From assembly GCA_044442745.1 (NCBI GenBank), contig JBISJS010000001.1:62001-126000 (forward strand): a stretch of 64,000 nucleotides of DNA, written 5' to 3'. The DNA comes from Makana argininalis_A. GTDB lineage: Bacteria > Pseudomonadota > Gammaproteobacteria > Enterobacterales > Enterobacteriaceae. Position 1 is the stretch's first letter; each line of letters starts with the position of its first letter. The notes beneath the pieces were generated by a model, which had not been told where the DNA came from, did not search any database, and saw only the letters and a list, made by a program, of their open reading frames with translations. A program made the position numbers and the translations under genes. Positions 1-9,386 of the stretch are shown piece by piece.

Positions 1-285
1 AAAATGAACCCTTGAAATTGGTTTCATAGGAATTATATCACATGAAATAATAGTACCATTTTTACCAATTTTATCATTAATATATTTAGACCATCCCCCA
101 GGAGATGATCCTAAATCCAAAACTTTCATACCTTTTAATATAACATTATATTTTTTTTGCATTTCATGCAACTTAAACCAAGATCTAGAACGTAAATTTT
201 TTTTTTTTGCATTTATAAAATAAATATCATTAAAATGATTTTTTAACCATATTTTAGAACTATGTTTTTTTTTTTTAATAAACAT
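1..285 (-). CDS. rlmE: 23S rRNA 2'-O-methyltransferase RlmE (partial, N-terminal 95 residues)
   Basis: This is the 5' part of a gene reading left out of the window, starting with ATG at 285. The 95 visible residues match the N-terminus of E. coli RlmE (RrmJ/FtsJ), which methylates the 2'-OH of U2552 in the 23S A-loop. The segment RSRSWFKL puts a lysine at residue 38, the position of the first residue of the family's K-D-K-E catalytic tetrad. The SAM-binding motif DLGSSPGGWS follows at about residues 57-66, then SCDIIPM. In E. coli rlmE lies near greA, and the same order and strand are seen here with the intervening yhbY gone. The reading frame stays open to the window edge. Confidence 0.95.
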   Translation of the reverse strand, partial: MFIKKKKHSSKIWLKNHFNDIYFINAKKKNLRSRSWFKLHEMQKKYNVILKGMKVLDLGSSPGGWSKYINDKIGKNGTIISCDIIPMKPISRVHF

Positions 286-374
286 ATTTTTAAAAAAATT
301 TATTTTTAAATTTTATATATTATAAATTATTAAATTTAATATTTATTAAATTGTTAATAATATTATGATTTTTA

Positions 375-851
375 TTATATATATTCTATTTTTAATACAG
401 TGTATTCTAATTTTCCTCCTGGTGTTTGAATTTTAACTAAATCACCTTTTTTTTTACCTATCAGACTACGTGCAATAGGTGAATGAATAGATATTAAATT
501 TTTTTTAAAATCAGATTCATCTCTACCAACTATTTTATATTTTTTTTTTTCTTTTGTATGTATATATTTTATAGTAACAGTTGATCCAAATATAATATAA
601 TTATTATTAGAAATTTTAGTTATATCTATAACATAAGAATTAATTAATGTAATTTCAATTTCTTTAATTTTAATTTCATTAAAAATTTGTTGTTCTTTAG
701 CTGCATGATATTCAGAATTTTCTTTTAAATCTCCGTGTTTACGAGCATTTATAATAGAATCAATTATTTCTTGACGTTTAAAAATTTTAAGATATTCAAG
801 TTTTTCTTTTAATTTTTCAATACCGCGTAAAGTTATAGGATTTTTATTCAT
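375..851 (-). CDS. greA: Transcript cleavage factor GreA
   Basis: GreA binds backtracked RNA polymerase through the secondary channel and stimulates cleavage of the RNA 3' end. The start at 851 gives exactly 158 residues, the E. coli length, and begins MNKNPITLRG like the E. coli protein. An upstream in-frame ATG at 863 would add four residues and is less likely. Residues 1-75 form the N-terminal coiled coil; its tip GDLKENSEYH carries the acidic pair D41 and E44 that coordinates the catalytic Mg2+ in the polymerase active site. The C-terminal half is the FKBP-like domain, with SPIARSLIGKKKGD near the end. No clear Shine-Dalgarno sequence is visible. It lies downstream of argF on the same strand, about 120 bp away. 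Confidence 0.97.
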   Translation of the reverse strand: MNKNPITLRGIEKLKEKLEYLKIFKRQEIIDSIINARKHGDLKENSEYHAAKEQQIFNEIKIKEIEITLINSYVIDITKISNNNYIIFGSTVTIKYIHTKEKKKYKIVGRDESDFKKNLISIHSPIARSLIGKKKGDLVKIQTPGGKLEYTVLKIEYI

Positions 852-972
852 ATTTAAAACCATAATAAATTAATATTATTTAATAATTAATAAATATTTT
901 TGTTTTAATATTTTATTTTAATCAACAAATAATTTTAATAATTAAATTATATTCGAATTATTGATATTTATA

Positions 973-1995
973 TTAATTTATAAAATTAATATTTTTATTT
1001 AATGTATAAATCATTAAAGCTTTAATTGTATGAAAACGATTTTCTGCTTGTTTAAATACTAAACTATAATTTGCTTCAAAAACATCATTAGTTACTTCTA
1101 TTCCATTTTTAAATCCATATTTTTGTGATATTTCCTTTCCTATATCACTATTATTGTCATGAAAAGAAGGAAGACAATGTAAAAATTTAACATTTTTATT
1201 ATAAGTTAAATTTATAATTTCAGAAGTTACTTGATAATTTCTAAAAGAATTAATTCTTTCTTTCCATGTATTTTTATGATCTCCCATAGAAAACCAAACA
1301 TCTGTATATATAAAATCTGATAATTTTACTCCTTTAAATATATTTTCAGTAATTTTTATATTACCTCCTTTATTTTTACTTAATAATTTACAATAATTTG
1401 TTAAATTTTTATTAGGAAAATATTTTTTCGGTGATATCAAAGTAAGATTTATACCTGTAATAGCTGATGCTTCTAATAAAGAATTACCTATATTATTAGA
1501 TGAATCACCTATATAAGTTAAATTTATTTTATTAAAGGGTTTATATGGAAGACTTTCGTTAATTGTAAATAAATCAGCTATTAATTGTGTAGGATGAAAT
1601 TCATTTGTTAATCCATTCCAAACAGGCACTTTAGAATATTTAGCAATATTTTCTACATTTTTGTGATTATAACCTCTATACTGAATTCCATCATATATTT
1701 TACCTGCTACGATAGCAGTATCTTTAATTGATTCTTTTTTGTTAATTTGACTTGTATTTTGATCTAAATAAGTTATATTAGCACCTTGATCAAAAGCTGC
1801 AACTTCAAAAGAACATCTGGTGCGTGTTGATGGTTTTTCAAAAATTAGTAAAATATTTTTACCATTAAGATATTTAATTTCATTACCTAATTTTTTACTC
1901 TTTTTTAGGTTTTTTGAAAATAATAATATCTTTTTTATTTCACTTTCAGAAAAATCTATTAATCTTAAAACATTTCTTTTAAATAAAGAATTCAT
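973..1995 (-). CDS. argF: Ornithine carbamoyltransferase
   Basis: This enzyme joins carbamoyl phosphate and ornithine to give citrulline in arginine synthesis. Start at 1995 is preferred because MNSLFKRNVLRLIDF aligns with the E. coli N-terminus; an ATG at 2007 is possible. With 340 residues it is close to the usual 334. The carbamoyl-phosphate loop STRTR is at 56-60, HPTQ at 134-137, SMG at 236-238 and the catalytic-cysteine motif HCLP at 273-276, so all active-site elements are present. E. coli has two isozymes (ArgF, ArgI); they cannot be separated here. carAB (carbamoyl phosphate) and argG (the next step) lie elsewhere in the window. No ArgR box was recognised in the spacer shared with ppa. 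Confidence 0.97.
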   Translation of the reverse strand: MNSLFKRNVLRLIDFSESEIKKILLFSKNLKKSKKLGNEIKYLNGKNILLIFEKPSTRTRCSFEVAAFDQGANITYLDQNTSQINKKESIKDTAIVAGKIYDGIQYRGYNHKNVENIAKYSKVPVWNGLTNEFHPTQLIADLFTINESLPYKPFNKINLTYIGDSSNNIGNSLLEASAITGINLTLISPKKYFPNKNLTNYCKLLSKNKGGNIKITENIFKGVKLSDFIYTDVWFSMGDHKNTWKERINSFRNYQVTSEIINLTYNKNVKFLHCLPSFHDNNSDIGKEISQKYGFKNGIEVTNDVFEANYSLVFKQAENRFHTIKALMIYTLNKNINFIN

Positions 1996-2176
1996 ATTCT
2001 TATACATTAAAAAATTAATTTATTATTTATTTTAATATTTTAATTAAAAATATTTTTAATATTAATATAATTTATTAATTTATATTAATAATTAACAAAA
2101 GTAAATATAAATATTATTTGTATATTGTTTAAATAATATCTAATATATATCTCTTAATAAAAATAAAGGAAACAAT

Positions 2177-2710
2177 ATGAGTTTATTTAAAGTTTCTTCT
2201 GGTAAAAATATACCAGATGATATTAATGTAATTATTGAAATACCATGTCATTCTCATCACATAAAATATGAAGTTGATAAAAAAAGTGGTATTTTATTTG
2301 TAAATCGTATTATGAATAATAATATGCTTTATCCATGTCATTATGGTTATATTAATAATACTGTTGCATTAGATGGTGACCCTCTTGATGTATTAGTAAT
2401 AATGAATTATTTTATATATCCTGGCACTGTAATAAGATGTAGGCCTATAGGTTTATTAAGAATGGTAGATGAATCTGGTGAAGATAATAAATTAATTGCA
2501 GTTCCTCATATTACAGTATCTCAAGAATATAATAATATTAATAATATTAATGATTTGTCTAAAAATATTAAAAGTCAAATTGTACATTTTTTTAAACATT
2601 ATAAAGATTTAGAAAAAGATAAATGGATTAAAATTGGTAAATGGGATGATGTTAATGCAGCTAAATCTGAAATTTTAATTTCTTTTAATAGATCACAAAT
2701 GAAAAAATAA
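2177..2710 (+). CDS. ppa: Inorganic pyrophosphatase
   Basis: Soluble family I pyrophosphatase, hydrolysing the PPi released by tRNA charging and by nucleic acid synthesis to two phosphates and so pulling those reactions forward. The product is 177 residues against 176 in E. coli. The signature DGDPLDVLV at 66-74 supplies the three Mg2+-binding aspartates (D66, D68, D71), and the ESGEDNKLIAVP segment that follows also carries metal-binding acidic residues. A Shine-Dalgarno AAGGAAA lies seven bases upstream of the ATG. The gene is divergent from argF and convergent with pta; a perfect 15-bp hairpin lies between ppa and pta. Confidence 0.97.
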   Translation: MSLFKVSSGKNIPDDINVIIEIPCHSHHIKYEVDKKSGILFVNRIMNNNMLYPCHYGYINNTVALDGDPLDVLVIMNYFIYPGTVIRCRPIGLLRMVDESGEDNKLIAVPHITVSQEYNNINNINDLSKNIKSQIVHFFKHYKDLEKDKWIKIGKWDDVNAAKSEILISFNRSQMKK

Positions 2711-2762
2711 AAAATAAATAAATTTTTAATAATAAAAATAAGTGTTAAAATTATTTATATTT

Positions 2763-2811
2763 ATTTAATATTCTCTGTTATTTTAATTATAGAAATCAGA
2801 GAATATTAAAT
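2763..2811. terminator. Hairpin between convergent ppa and pta
   Basis: Arms 2763-2777 and 2797-2811 are a perfect 15-bp inverted repeat (core ATATTCTCTG / CAGAGAATAT) with a 19-nt loop. A T-rich stretch follows on the plus strand, and the left flank is A-rich, giving U-rich RNA for the opposite strand. The position between two convergent stops suggests one bidirectional terminator or RNA 3'-end stabiliser. The C/G pairs inside an A+T spacer argue that the structure is maintained. Confidence 0.7.
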
Positions 2812-2856
2812 TTAATTTTTTAGAATTTTTAATTACAAATTGAAAATAAAATATTT

Positions 2857-4977
2857 TTAAGATTGTATTGCAGTTATTGCAATTGTATAAATTATATCTT
2901 CAATATTAGCACCACGAGATAAATCATTCACTGGTTTTTTAATACCTTGTAAAATAGGACCTATTGAAATAATATTAGATGTCCTTTGAACGGCTTTATA
3001 AGTTGTATTACCTGTATTTAAATTAGGAAAAATAAATACATTTGCTTGCCCTTTTAATGGTGAATTTGGACATTTTAACATAGCAATATCTGGAATTATA
3101 GCAGCATCATATTGTATAGGTCCATCTATGATAATATTTGGTCTTTTGTTTTTTACAATCTTTGTAGCTTCTTTAACTTTATCAACATCAACTCCATAAC
3201 CAGAATTACCAGTAGAATAAGATATCATAGCAATTTTAGGAATAATATTAAACTTTAATACTGATTCATATGTTTGAATCGCAATTTCTGATAATTGCTC
3301 TGAATTAGGATTTACATTTATAGCACAATCACTGTATATCAATACTTTATTGTGCAATAACATGAAAAAAAATGATGAAACTATTGATATTCCTGGCAAT
3401 GTTTTAATTATTTGTAGGGGGGGTTTTATTGTATTAGCAGTTGTATTTACCGCTCCTGATACAATACCATCAATTTCAGAATTTTCTAACATTAAAGTTG
3501 CTAAAACTATATTATCTTTCAATTTTTTAATTGCTTTTTTTTCTGTCATTCCTTTATGTTTTCTTATTTCAATTAATCTAGATATATAATTATTTTTTAT
3601 TTTATTTGGATCAATAATTTTAATTTTATTTTTTAAATCTAAACCATATTGATATGATATTTTTTTTATTTTATCTGGATTTCCTATTAATAAACAATTA
3701 GCTATTTTTTTTTTATAACATATATATGCAGATTTAATTATTCTTGGATCATATCCTTCAGGTAAAACTATATTTTTTTTTTTTTTTTTAGCCATTTCAA
3801 TTAATTTATATTTAAATATATATGGAGATAGTTTGATTTTTTTATTAAAAGAAAAATTAGATGATTTAATCCAAGATGTATTTAAATATTTATAAAAATA
3901 ATTAATAATATTATTAATTTTAATATTTTCATTAAATGGAAAACGAGTTTCGAAATTTTTGAAATTAATATATGTATTAAAAATATCATTTTTAGTACTT
4001 AGAATTGTTAATCCAGTTTTTATAGCTGTTTTAAATAAATCATTTTTAATAATTTTTTTTTTTTTAACATTAGTAAATAATAAAGCAGATATTTTTATAC
4101 CTTTTATTACTTCAAGATAAGATGATATAAATATATCAAATCTATCATTAGGAATGATTATTAATGATTCATTTTTAAAATTATTAATTAATTTATTAAT
4201 TTTAATATTTGGAAAAATTATTTTTTTAACTAATTTTGATTCTATATTTCCTTTATTAATAATTTTTGCTCTAATGTATGTAGATATATCAATAAGATTA
4301 ATATAGTTAATATTATTATTCCATGGAATACATCCTATAATTGGTATATTAAGTTCAGAAGACATTTTAACGAAATCAATATTTATTGAATTATATGTTA
4401 TATTTTTACTAAAAATTAATGAATTATCTGAATTTAATTTATTATTTTTATTAATTGGTGAATTAATTTTATTAAATATAATTCCAATAATATTTTTATT
4501 TTTAGCACCACCATAACTTAAAAGTAGTATATTTATTCTTTTTTTTAATTCTTTAAAGTTATTATTTTTAGGTGTAAATAAAAAAATTATGTCTGTATTT
4601 AATAATTTCGAAATTTCATAATTAATAGATATTTCAAAATTATTATCTGAAATTGGCATCAATCCTTCTAATAAAAATATTTTCTTATTATTTTTAATTT
4701 TATTATAAATTTTTAATATTTTATCAAATAAAATATCTTTTTTATTTGAAAAAATTAATTTTTTTAAATTTTTTAAAGATATATAATTTAAATTTTTTTC
4801 ATTTTTATTTTTTTTTTTATTTTTAGAACAATTTTCTTCTTTATATATATCTTGATTTATTAGATTTAAATATTCTATATTGATATTTTGTTTTCTAATG
4901 GAATATATTAAACTCATACTAACACTTCTTAATCCTACATCTGTACTTGTTGGTATCAACATGATAATGCGAGACAT
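2857..4977 (-). CDS. pta: Phosphate acetyltransferase
   Basis: Pta converts acetyl-CoA and phosphate to acetyl phosphate and CoA. At 706 residues it is full length (E. coli 714). It starts MSRIIMLIPT like E. coli Pta; the N-terminal domain is P-loop-like, a DRTGG-type domain occupies the middle, and the catalytic PTA_PTB domain runs from about residue 395 (NIVLPEGYDPR) to the end, with YSTGNSGYG, PIQYDAA and FPNLNTGN motifs. The N-terminal P-loop is changed (STDVGLRS where E. coli has GTSVGLTS), whereas the catalytic domain is well kept. A GAGGT ribosome site precedes the ATG. A 17-A tract (3773-3789 on the opposite strand) encodes five lysines just before the catalytic domain. It lies 52 bp after ackA, surely in one operon. 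Confidence 0.96.
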   Translation of the reverse strand: MSRIIMLIPTSTDVGLRSVSMSLIYSIRKQNINIEYLNLINQDIYKEENCSKNKKKNKNEKNLNYISLKNLKKLIFSNKKDILFDKILKIYNKIKNNKKIFLLEGLMPISDNNFEISINYEISKLLNTDIIFLFTPKNNNFKELKKRINILLLSYGGAKNKNIIGIIFNKINSPINKNNKLNSDNSLIFSKNITYNSINIDFVKMSSELNIPIIGCIPWNNNINYINLIDISTYIRAKIINKGNIESKLVKKIIFPNIKINKLINNFKNESLIIIPNDRFDIFISSYLEVIKGIKISALLFTNVKKKKIIKNDLFKTAIKTGLTILSTKNDIFNTYINFKNFETRFPFNENIKINNIINYFYKYLNTSWIKSSNFSFNKKIKLSPYIFKYKLIEMAKKKKKNIVLPEGYDPRIIKSAYICYKKKIANCLLIGNPDKIKKISYQYGLDLKNKIKIIDPNKIKNNYISRLIEIRKHKGMTEKKAIKKLKDNIVLATLMLENSEIDGIVSGAVNTTANTIKPPLQIIKTLPGISIVSSFFFMLLHNKVLIYSDCAINVNPNSEQLSEIAIQTYESVLKFNIIPKIAMISYSTGNSGYGVDVDKVKEATKIVKNKRPNIIIDGPIQYDAAIIPDIAMLKCPNSPLKGQANVFIFPNLNTGNTTYKAVQRTSNIISIGPILQGIKKPVNDLSRGANIEDIIYTIAITAIQS

Positions 4978-5029
4978 TTTAACCTCTATTTAAATTAGAA
5001 CATTTTTAAAAATATTAAAATTATTAATT

Positions 5030-6235
5030 TTAATATTTAAATTTATTTATTAAAAATGATGTATTATGTGCTATTACTAAATCTTCTTTAGTAGGAATGA
5101 CTATAGATTTAAGACTATTTTTTTTTGTTATTATTCCCTGTTGTCCAAAACAAATTTTTTTGTTAATAATATTATCTATGTTAAAGCCCAAAAGGTTCAA
5201 TCTATTTAAAGTTAATTTACGTACAAGATATGAATTTTCACCTATTCCACCTGTAAAAATTAATGCATCTAATCTTCCATTCATAAGAGAACTATATGAT
5301 CCAATATATTTAGCTAAGCGATGACAATATACATTCATAGCTCTTCTTGCGTTTTTTTTTAAAAAATAATATTTCTCAATAAATCTAAAATCACTACTAT
5401 ATTCAGTAAGACCTAATAATCCAGATTTTTTAGTTAAAATTTCATTTATATAATTATTAGAAAAACCTAAAGTTTCTTTCAAATAAAAAATAATGGATGG
5501 ATCTATATCACCACTTCTTGTTCCCATAACTAATCCTTCTAAAGGAGTCATTCCCATAGAAGTATCAACACACTTTCCGTTTCTAATAGCAGATATAGAA
5601 CTACCGTTTCCTAAATGACATATAATTAAATTTATATTTTTTTTTTTTTTAAGTATTTTTTTTACTTCTAATATTATATATAAATTACTAGTTCCATGTG
5701 CCCCATAACGTCTTATTTTATAGTTTTTATATAAAAAATATGGTATAGGATATAAATATGATTCCTCTGGAATTGTATGATGAAATGAAGTATCAAAAAC
5801 AGCTACATTTTTATTTGATAAATTTGGAAATGATTTCAAAGATTCATAAATACCAATTAAATGTGAAGGATTATGTAATGGTGCAAAAGGTATAGAATTT
5901 TTAATTCCTTTTATAACGTCTTTATTTATTAAAACTGAATTACTAAATTTTTCACCTCCATGTACAATTCTATGACCAATACCTATTATATTATTTAATA
6001 TGTCTTTTTTTGTTTTTAAAATATTATTTACTATAAATAAAATAGCTTTTTTATGATTACAATTATCACCAAGTGAAATTTTATCACAATTATTTTTATA
6101 ATTATATATTAATATAGATTTTCTAATATTTAAACATTCAGCATATCCAGAAATGTATTTAAAATTATTAATTACATTAATAACAGAAAATTTTATAGAT
6201 GAACTACCACAATTAAGAACTAATATTAATTTCAT
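5030..6235 (-). CDS. ackA: Acetate kinase
   Basis: AckA moves the phosphate of acetyl phosphate to ADP, giving acetate and ATP; together with Pta it makes one ATP per acetyl-CoA and may be a main substrate-level ATP source here. Length is 401 residues (E. coli 400). The acetokinase signature at the N-terminus (LVLNCGSSSIKFSV), the GHRIVHGG segment, the HLGNGSS phosphate-binding motif, the MGMTPLEGLVMGTRSGDIDP signature and the FTGGIGENS adenosine motif are all present. The order ackA then pta on one strand is the E. coli arrangement. The gene is divergent from the tRNA-secE-rpoBC cluster. Confidence 0.97.
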   Translation of the reverse strand: MKLILVLNCGSSSIKFSVINVINNFKYISGYAECLNIRKSILIYNYKNNCDKISLGDNCNHKKAILFIVNNILKTKKDILNNIIGIGHRIVHGGEKFSNSVLINKDVIKGIKNSIPFAPLHNPSHLIGIYESLKSFPNLSNKNVAVFDTSFHHTIPEESYLYPIPYFLYKNYKIRRYGAHGTSNLYIILEVKKILKKKKNINLIICHLGNGSSISAIRNGKCVDTSMGMTPLEGLVMGTRSGDIDPSIIFYLKETLGFSNNYINEILTKKSGLLGLTEYSSDFRFIEKYYFLKKNARRAMNVYCHRLAKYIGSYSSLMNGRLDALIFTGGIGENSYLVRKLTLNRLNLLGFNIDNIINKKICFGQQGIITKKNSLKSIVIPTKEDLVIAHNTSFLINKFKY

Positions 6236-6353
6236 AAAAATTTATTAACCTTTATTTTTAAATAAAGAATTAAATTTTTTAAAAATGTTTATTTAAATTT
6301 AATATAAATTTAATAAATTTACAATATTTATAAATAAATAATATTTATTTTTA

Positions 6354-6382
6354 TTGAAAAAAAATATTATTTTATTTAAAAT
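6354..6382 (+). promoter_or_regulatory. Candidate sigma-70 promoter of the tRNA-secE-rpoBC cluster
   Basis: TTGAAA (6354-6359) and TAAAAT (6377-6382) are separated by 17 bp. They lie about 40 bp upstream of tRNA-Ile, where a promoter for the tRNA cluster is expected. In such A+T-rich DNA good -10 matches are common, so the TTGAAA and exact spacing carry most of the weight. Confidence 0.4.
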
Positions 6383-6424
6383 AAATATAAAATAATTATA
6401 TTTAATATATTAAATTTTTTTAAA

Positions 6425-6497
<73 letters not shown>

Positions 6498-6607
6498 TTA
6501 ATGCTAATTTATACTATAAATTTTTTTTAATTTAAGTATTTGTATTGTTATTACAACATATAAATGTTTTAATTGTATTAAATACATTTTTTATTAAGTT
6601 ATTTTAT

Positions 6608-6680
6608 GCCGGTATAGCTCAGTTGGAAGAGCAACTGATTTGTAATCAGTAGGTCAAGGGTTCAATTCCTTTTGCCGGCA
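6608..6680 (+). tRNA. thrU: tRNA-Thr (TGT)
   Basis: A 73-nt cloverleaf with anticodon loop TTTGTAA and acceptor GCCGGTA/TGCCGGC. It is the first member of the E. coli thrU-tyrU-glyT-thrT order. No CCA is encoded. Confidence 0.97.
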
Positions 6681-6686
6681 TTAAAT

Positions 6687-6768
<82 letters not shown>

Positions 6769-6797
6769 AAAAAATTTGAATTTTTTAAATTAAAAAT

Positions 6798-6869
6798 GCG
6801 GGTATCTTATAATGGATATTATATCATCCTTCCAAGTTGATAATGTGGGTTCGATCCCCACTACTCGCT
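6798..6869 (+). tRNA. glyT: tRNA-Gly (TCC)
   Basis: A 72-nt tRNA with anticodon loop CTTCCAA; acceptor GCGGGTA pairs with TACTCGC with one G-U pair, and the discriminator is T as in E. coli glyT. No CCA is encoded. Confidence 0.95.
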
Positions 6870-6878
6870 TAATAATTT

Positions 6879-6951
<73 letters not shown>

Positions 6952-7128
6952 TATAATATATTCTAAAAAATAAATATTAGATTATTAAAAAAATAAAAAA
7001 TAAAAAAATAATATAAATTTTTAGAAATAAAATTTTTTAATTAGTTTTTTATGATTTAATAATTTATATAATTAAAAATTTATATTTAATATAATTCACA
7101 ATTTGTTTATTAAATAAATAGGTTTTAA

Positions 7129-7500
7129 ATGATTTTAAATAAAAAAAAAATAAATATTAAAAAAAAAAAAGTTTACAAGTATATAACTATATTATCATTG
7201 TTATTTTTTGAACCTTTTTTAAATATTTTTTTTAAAAAAAATTTAAATTTAAATATAAAAATAATTAAATTTTTTTTTATAATTTTAGCATATTTTATTT
7301 CAATTACAACATATAAATTCAAATCTATGATGTTAGTTTTAAATAAATATATTTTAGAAATTAATAATTCAGTTTGGCCAAGTTTTAAAGAAACATTAAT
7401 TATTACATTAATTATAATTTTTTTAACAATTATAATCTCTTTTTTTATATTTTTATTAGATAATATTATATTAAATATATTATACTTTATATTAATTTAA
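7129..7500 (+). CDS. secE: Protein translocase subunit SecE
   Basis: Essential inner-membrane partner of SecY in the Sec translocon. The 123 residues (E. coli 127) show two poorly separated hydrophobic stretches in the first 65 residues, then the diagnostic cytoplasmic amphipathic helix with SVWPSFKET (E. coli KVIWPTRQET) followed by the conserved third membrane segment at about 88-117. Retention of all three segments is notable, since many bacteria keep only the last one. An AGG lies upstream of the ATG. nusG begins 15 bp after the stop, as in the E. coli secE-nusG operon. Confidence 0.94.
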   Translation: MILNKKKINIKKKKVYKYITILSLLFFEPFLNIFFKKNLNLNIKIIKFFFIILAYFISITTYKFKSMMLVLNKYILEINNSVWPSFKETLIITLIIIFLTIIISFFIFLLDNIILNILYFILI

Positions 7501-7515
7501 AGGTTTAAATTTTTT

Positions 7516-8055
7516 ATGAATTTTAAGAAAAAGTGGTATATAGTTCAAGTTATTACAGGTAAAGAAAAAATAATAATTAATTCAATTAAAAAAAATATAA
7601 ATATATATAATATGAAAGATTTATTTGGTGAAATTATAGTACCAATAGAAAGAGTCTTGGAAATTAGAAAAGGACAACATAAAAAAACAGAATTTAAATT
7701 CTTACCTGGATATATTTTAATTCATATGATAATGAATAACAAAAGTTGGCATCTTATTAAACGTGTTCCAAAAATTATAAATTTTATAGGGGGAACTTCA
7801 TTTAATCCTATTCATTTGAGTGAAAAAGAAGTGAATAAAATTAAATTTAATTTAAAAAATTTTAATAATAATCCCAGACCAAAAACTATTTTTGAACCAG
7901 GTGAATTAATAAGAGTAAAAGATGGACCTTTTTCCGATTTTAATGGAATAGTAGAAGAAATTGATTATGAAAAAAACCGTTTAAAATTGTCAATATCTAT
8001 ATTTAGCAGATCAACACCTGTGGATCTTGATTTTGACCAAGTAGAAAAAATTTAA
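7516..8055 (+). CDS. nusG: Transcription elongation/antitermination factor NusG
   Basis: NusG binds the RNA polymerase clamp helices, suppresses pausing and couples polymerase to Rho, to the ribosome (via NusE/S10) and to rRNA antitermination complexes. It has 179 residues (E. coli 181). The NGN domain occupies about 1-115 (KKWYIVQVITGKE at the start, FLPGYILIHM near 55). The KOW domain starts near 127 with FEPGELIRVKDGPFSDFNG and ends with LDFDQVEKI. An AAGG at the secE stop serves as its ribosome site. Confidence 0.97.
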   Translation: MNFKKKWYIVQVITGKEKIIINSIKKNINIYNMKDLFGEIIVPIERVLEIRKGQHKKTEFKFLPGYILIHMIMNNKSWHLIKRVPKIINFIGGTSFNPIHLSEKEVNKIKFNLKNFNNNPRPKTIFEPGELIRVKDGPFSDFNGIVEEIDYEKNRLKLSISIFSRSTPVDLDFDQVEKI

Positions 8056-8174
8056 TTTTTTTAAAATATTTATTGATTATATTTATTTTATAATATAAAA
8101 TATAAGTTATTTGTTTATTAATTTATCAAATATTAATTAAATATTTTAAAAAATTAAATTTGTATGAGATTAAT

Positions 8175-8603
8175 ATGATAAAAAAAGTAAAAATTTATAT
8201 AAAATTACAAGTATTATCAGGAATGGCAAACCCAAGTCCTCCTATTGGTCCTGCTTTAGGTCAACATGGAGTAAATATAATAAAATTTTGCAAAATGTTT
8301 AATAAAAAAACAGAAAAAATAGAAAAAGGACTACCTATTCCAGTTATAATAACTGTTTTTTCAGATAAATCTTTTAGTTTTATTACTAAAACACCTCCAG
8401 CATCTTTTCTTTTAAAAAAAGCAGCAGGAATTAAATTAGGTTCTAGTAAACCAAATAAAGAGAAAGTTGGAAAAATAAAAAAAAATGCAATATATAAAAT
8501 AGCAAAAATAAAATCTAATGATATGACAGGATCTAATATAGAATCTATGTATAAATCAATTTTAGGTACAGCCTATTCAATAGGACTTGTATTAGAGGAG
8601 TAA
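8175..8603 (+). CDS. rplK: 50S ribosomal protein L11
   Basis: L11 binds the GTPase-associated 23S rRNA region with L10-L12. The ATG at 8175 gives 142 residues, exactly the E. coli length, beginning MIKKVKIYIKLQV; an in-frame TTG at 8160 would add five residues without homology. A GAG lies eight bases upstream. The proline-rich NPSPPIGPALGQHGVNI of the N-terminal domain is intact, as is the rRNA-binding C-terminal domain. The last codons carry the AGAGGAG ribosome site of rplA, which starts one base after the stop. Confidence 0.97.
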   Translation: MIKKVKIYIKLQVLSGMANPSPPIGPALGQHGVNIIKFCKMFNKKTEKIEKGLPIPVIITVFSDKSFSFITKTPPASFLLKKAAGIKLGSSKPNKEKVGKIKKNAIYKIAKIKSNDMTGSNIESMYKSILGTAYSIGLVLEE

Positions 8604-8604
8604 A

Positions 8605-9309
8605 ATGCATAAAGTTAATAAAAGAATGAAAAAAATAAATAAAAATATAAATTTTTCAATTAATTATAAAATAAAAGATGCATTATTTATCCTTAAAAAT
8701 ATATCTATTGTAAATTTTATAGAAAGTATAGATGTTTCTATAAAATTAGGAATTAAATATCATAATAATGATCAACATGTATTAGGCAATACAATATTAC
8801 CTTATGGTACGGGACGTAAAATTATTATTGCAGTATTTGCAAAAGGTAAAGATGCTTATAACGCTAAGTTATATGGAGCAGATATTGTAGGAATGGAGAG
8901 TTTATATAAAAAAATAAAAAATGGATATAAAAAAATAGATATATTAATTGCATCTAAAGATTCTATGAAGATTGTTAATAAACTTGTAAATATTATTGGA
9001 CCTCGTGGTTTAATGCCTAATGATAAATTTGGAACAATCACAGATGATATTATAAAATCTTTAAAAAATTTTAAAAAAGGACAAATTAATTATAAAAGTG
9101 ATAAATATGGTATAATTAATACCACTTTTGGAAAAATAAATTTTAGTAATAAAAAATTAATTAAAAATTTAGAAAATTTAGTTTTTTCTATTAAAAAAAA
9201 TAAACCTGTAAATTCAAAAGGTACTTATATTAAAAAAATTCAAGTATCTACTACTATGGGAATAGGTTTATCAATTGATATTAATAGTTTATTTGCTAAG
9301 AAAATTTAA
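8605..9309 (+). CDS. rplA: 50S ribosomal protein L1
   Basis: L1 forms the mobile L1 stalk that handles E-site tRNA, and in E. coli represses translation of the L11-L1 mRNA. Length is 234 residues, identical to E. coli. Conserved parts include FIESIDVSIKLGI, LPYGTGR, LGPRGLMPNDKFGT-like residues (IIGPRGLMPND here) and the C-terminal KKIQVSTTMGIG. A strong AGAGGAG at 8594-8600 lies inside the end of rplK, so the two genes are translationally coupled. The rplJ start follows after 77 bp. Confidence 0.97.
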   Translation: MHKVNKRMKKINKNINFSINYKIKDALFILKNISIVNFIESIDVSIKLGIKYHNNDQHVLGNTILPYGTGRKIIIAVFAKGKDAYNAKLYGADIVGMESLYKKIKNGYKKIDILIASKDSMKIVNKLVNIIGPRGLMPNDKFGTITDDIIKSLKNFKKGQINYKSDKYGIINTTFGKINFSNKKLIKNLENLVFSIKKNKPVNSKGTYIKKIQVSTTMGIGLSIDINSLFAKKI

Positions 9310-9386
9310 TTATTTTAATTTAAATATTAAACATTATAAAATAATTTATAAAAATATTATTTTTAATTTTGAAAAGAGATAATTTA

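Noticed and set aside
6952..7128. Remnant of tufB between thrT and secE
   Set aside because: Expected by synteny, but no EF-Tu motif such as the C-terminal GGRTVGAG could be read in any frame.
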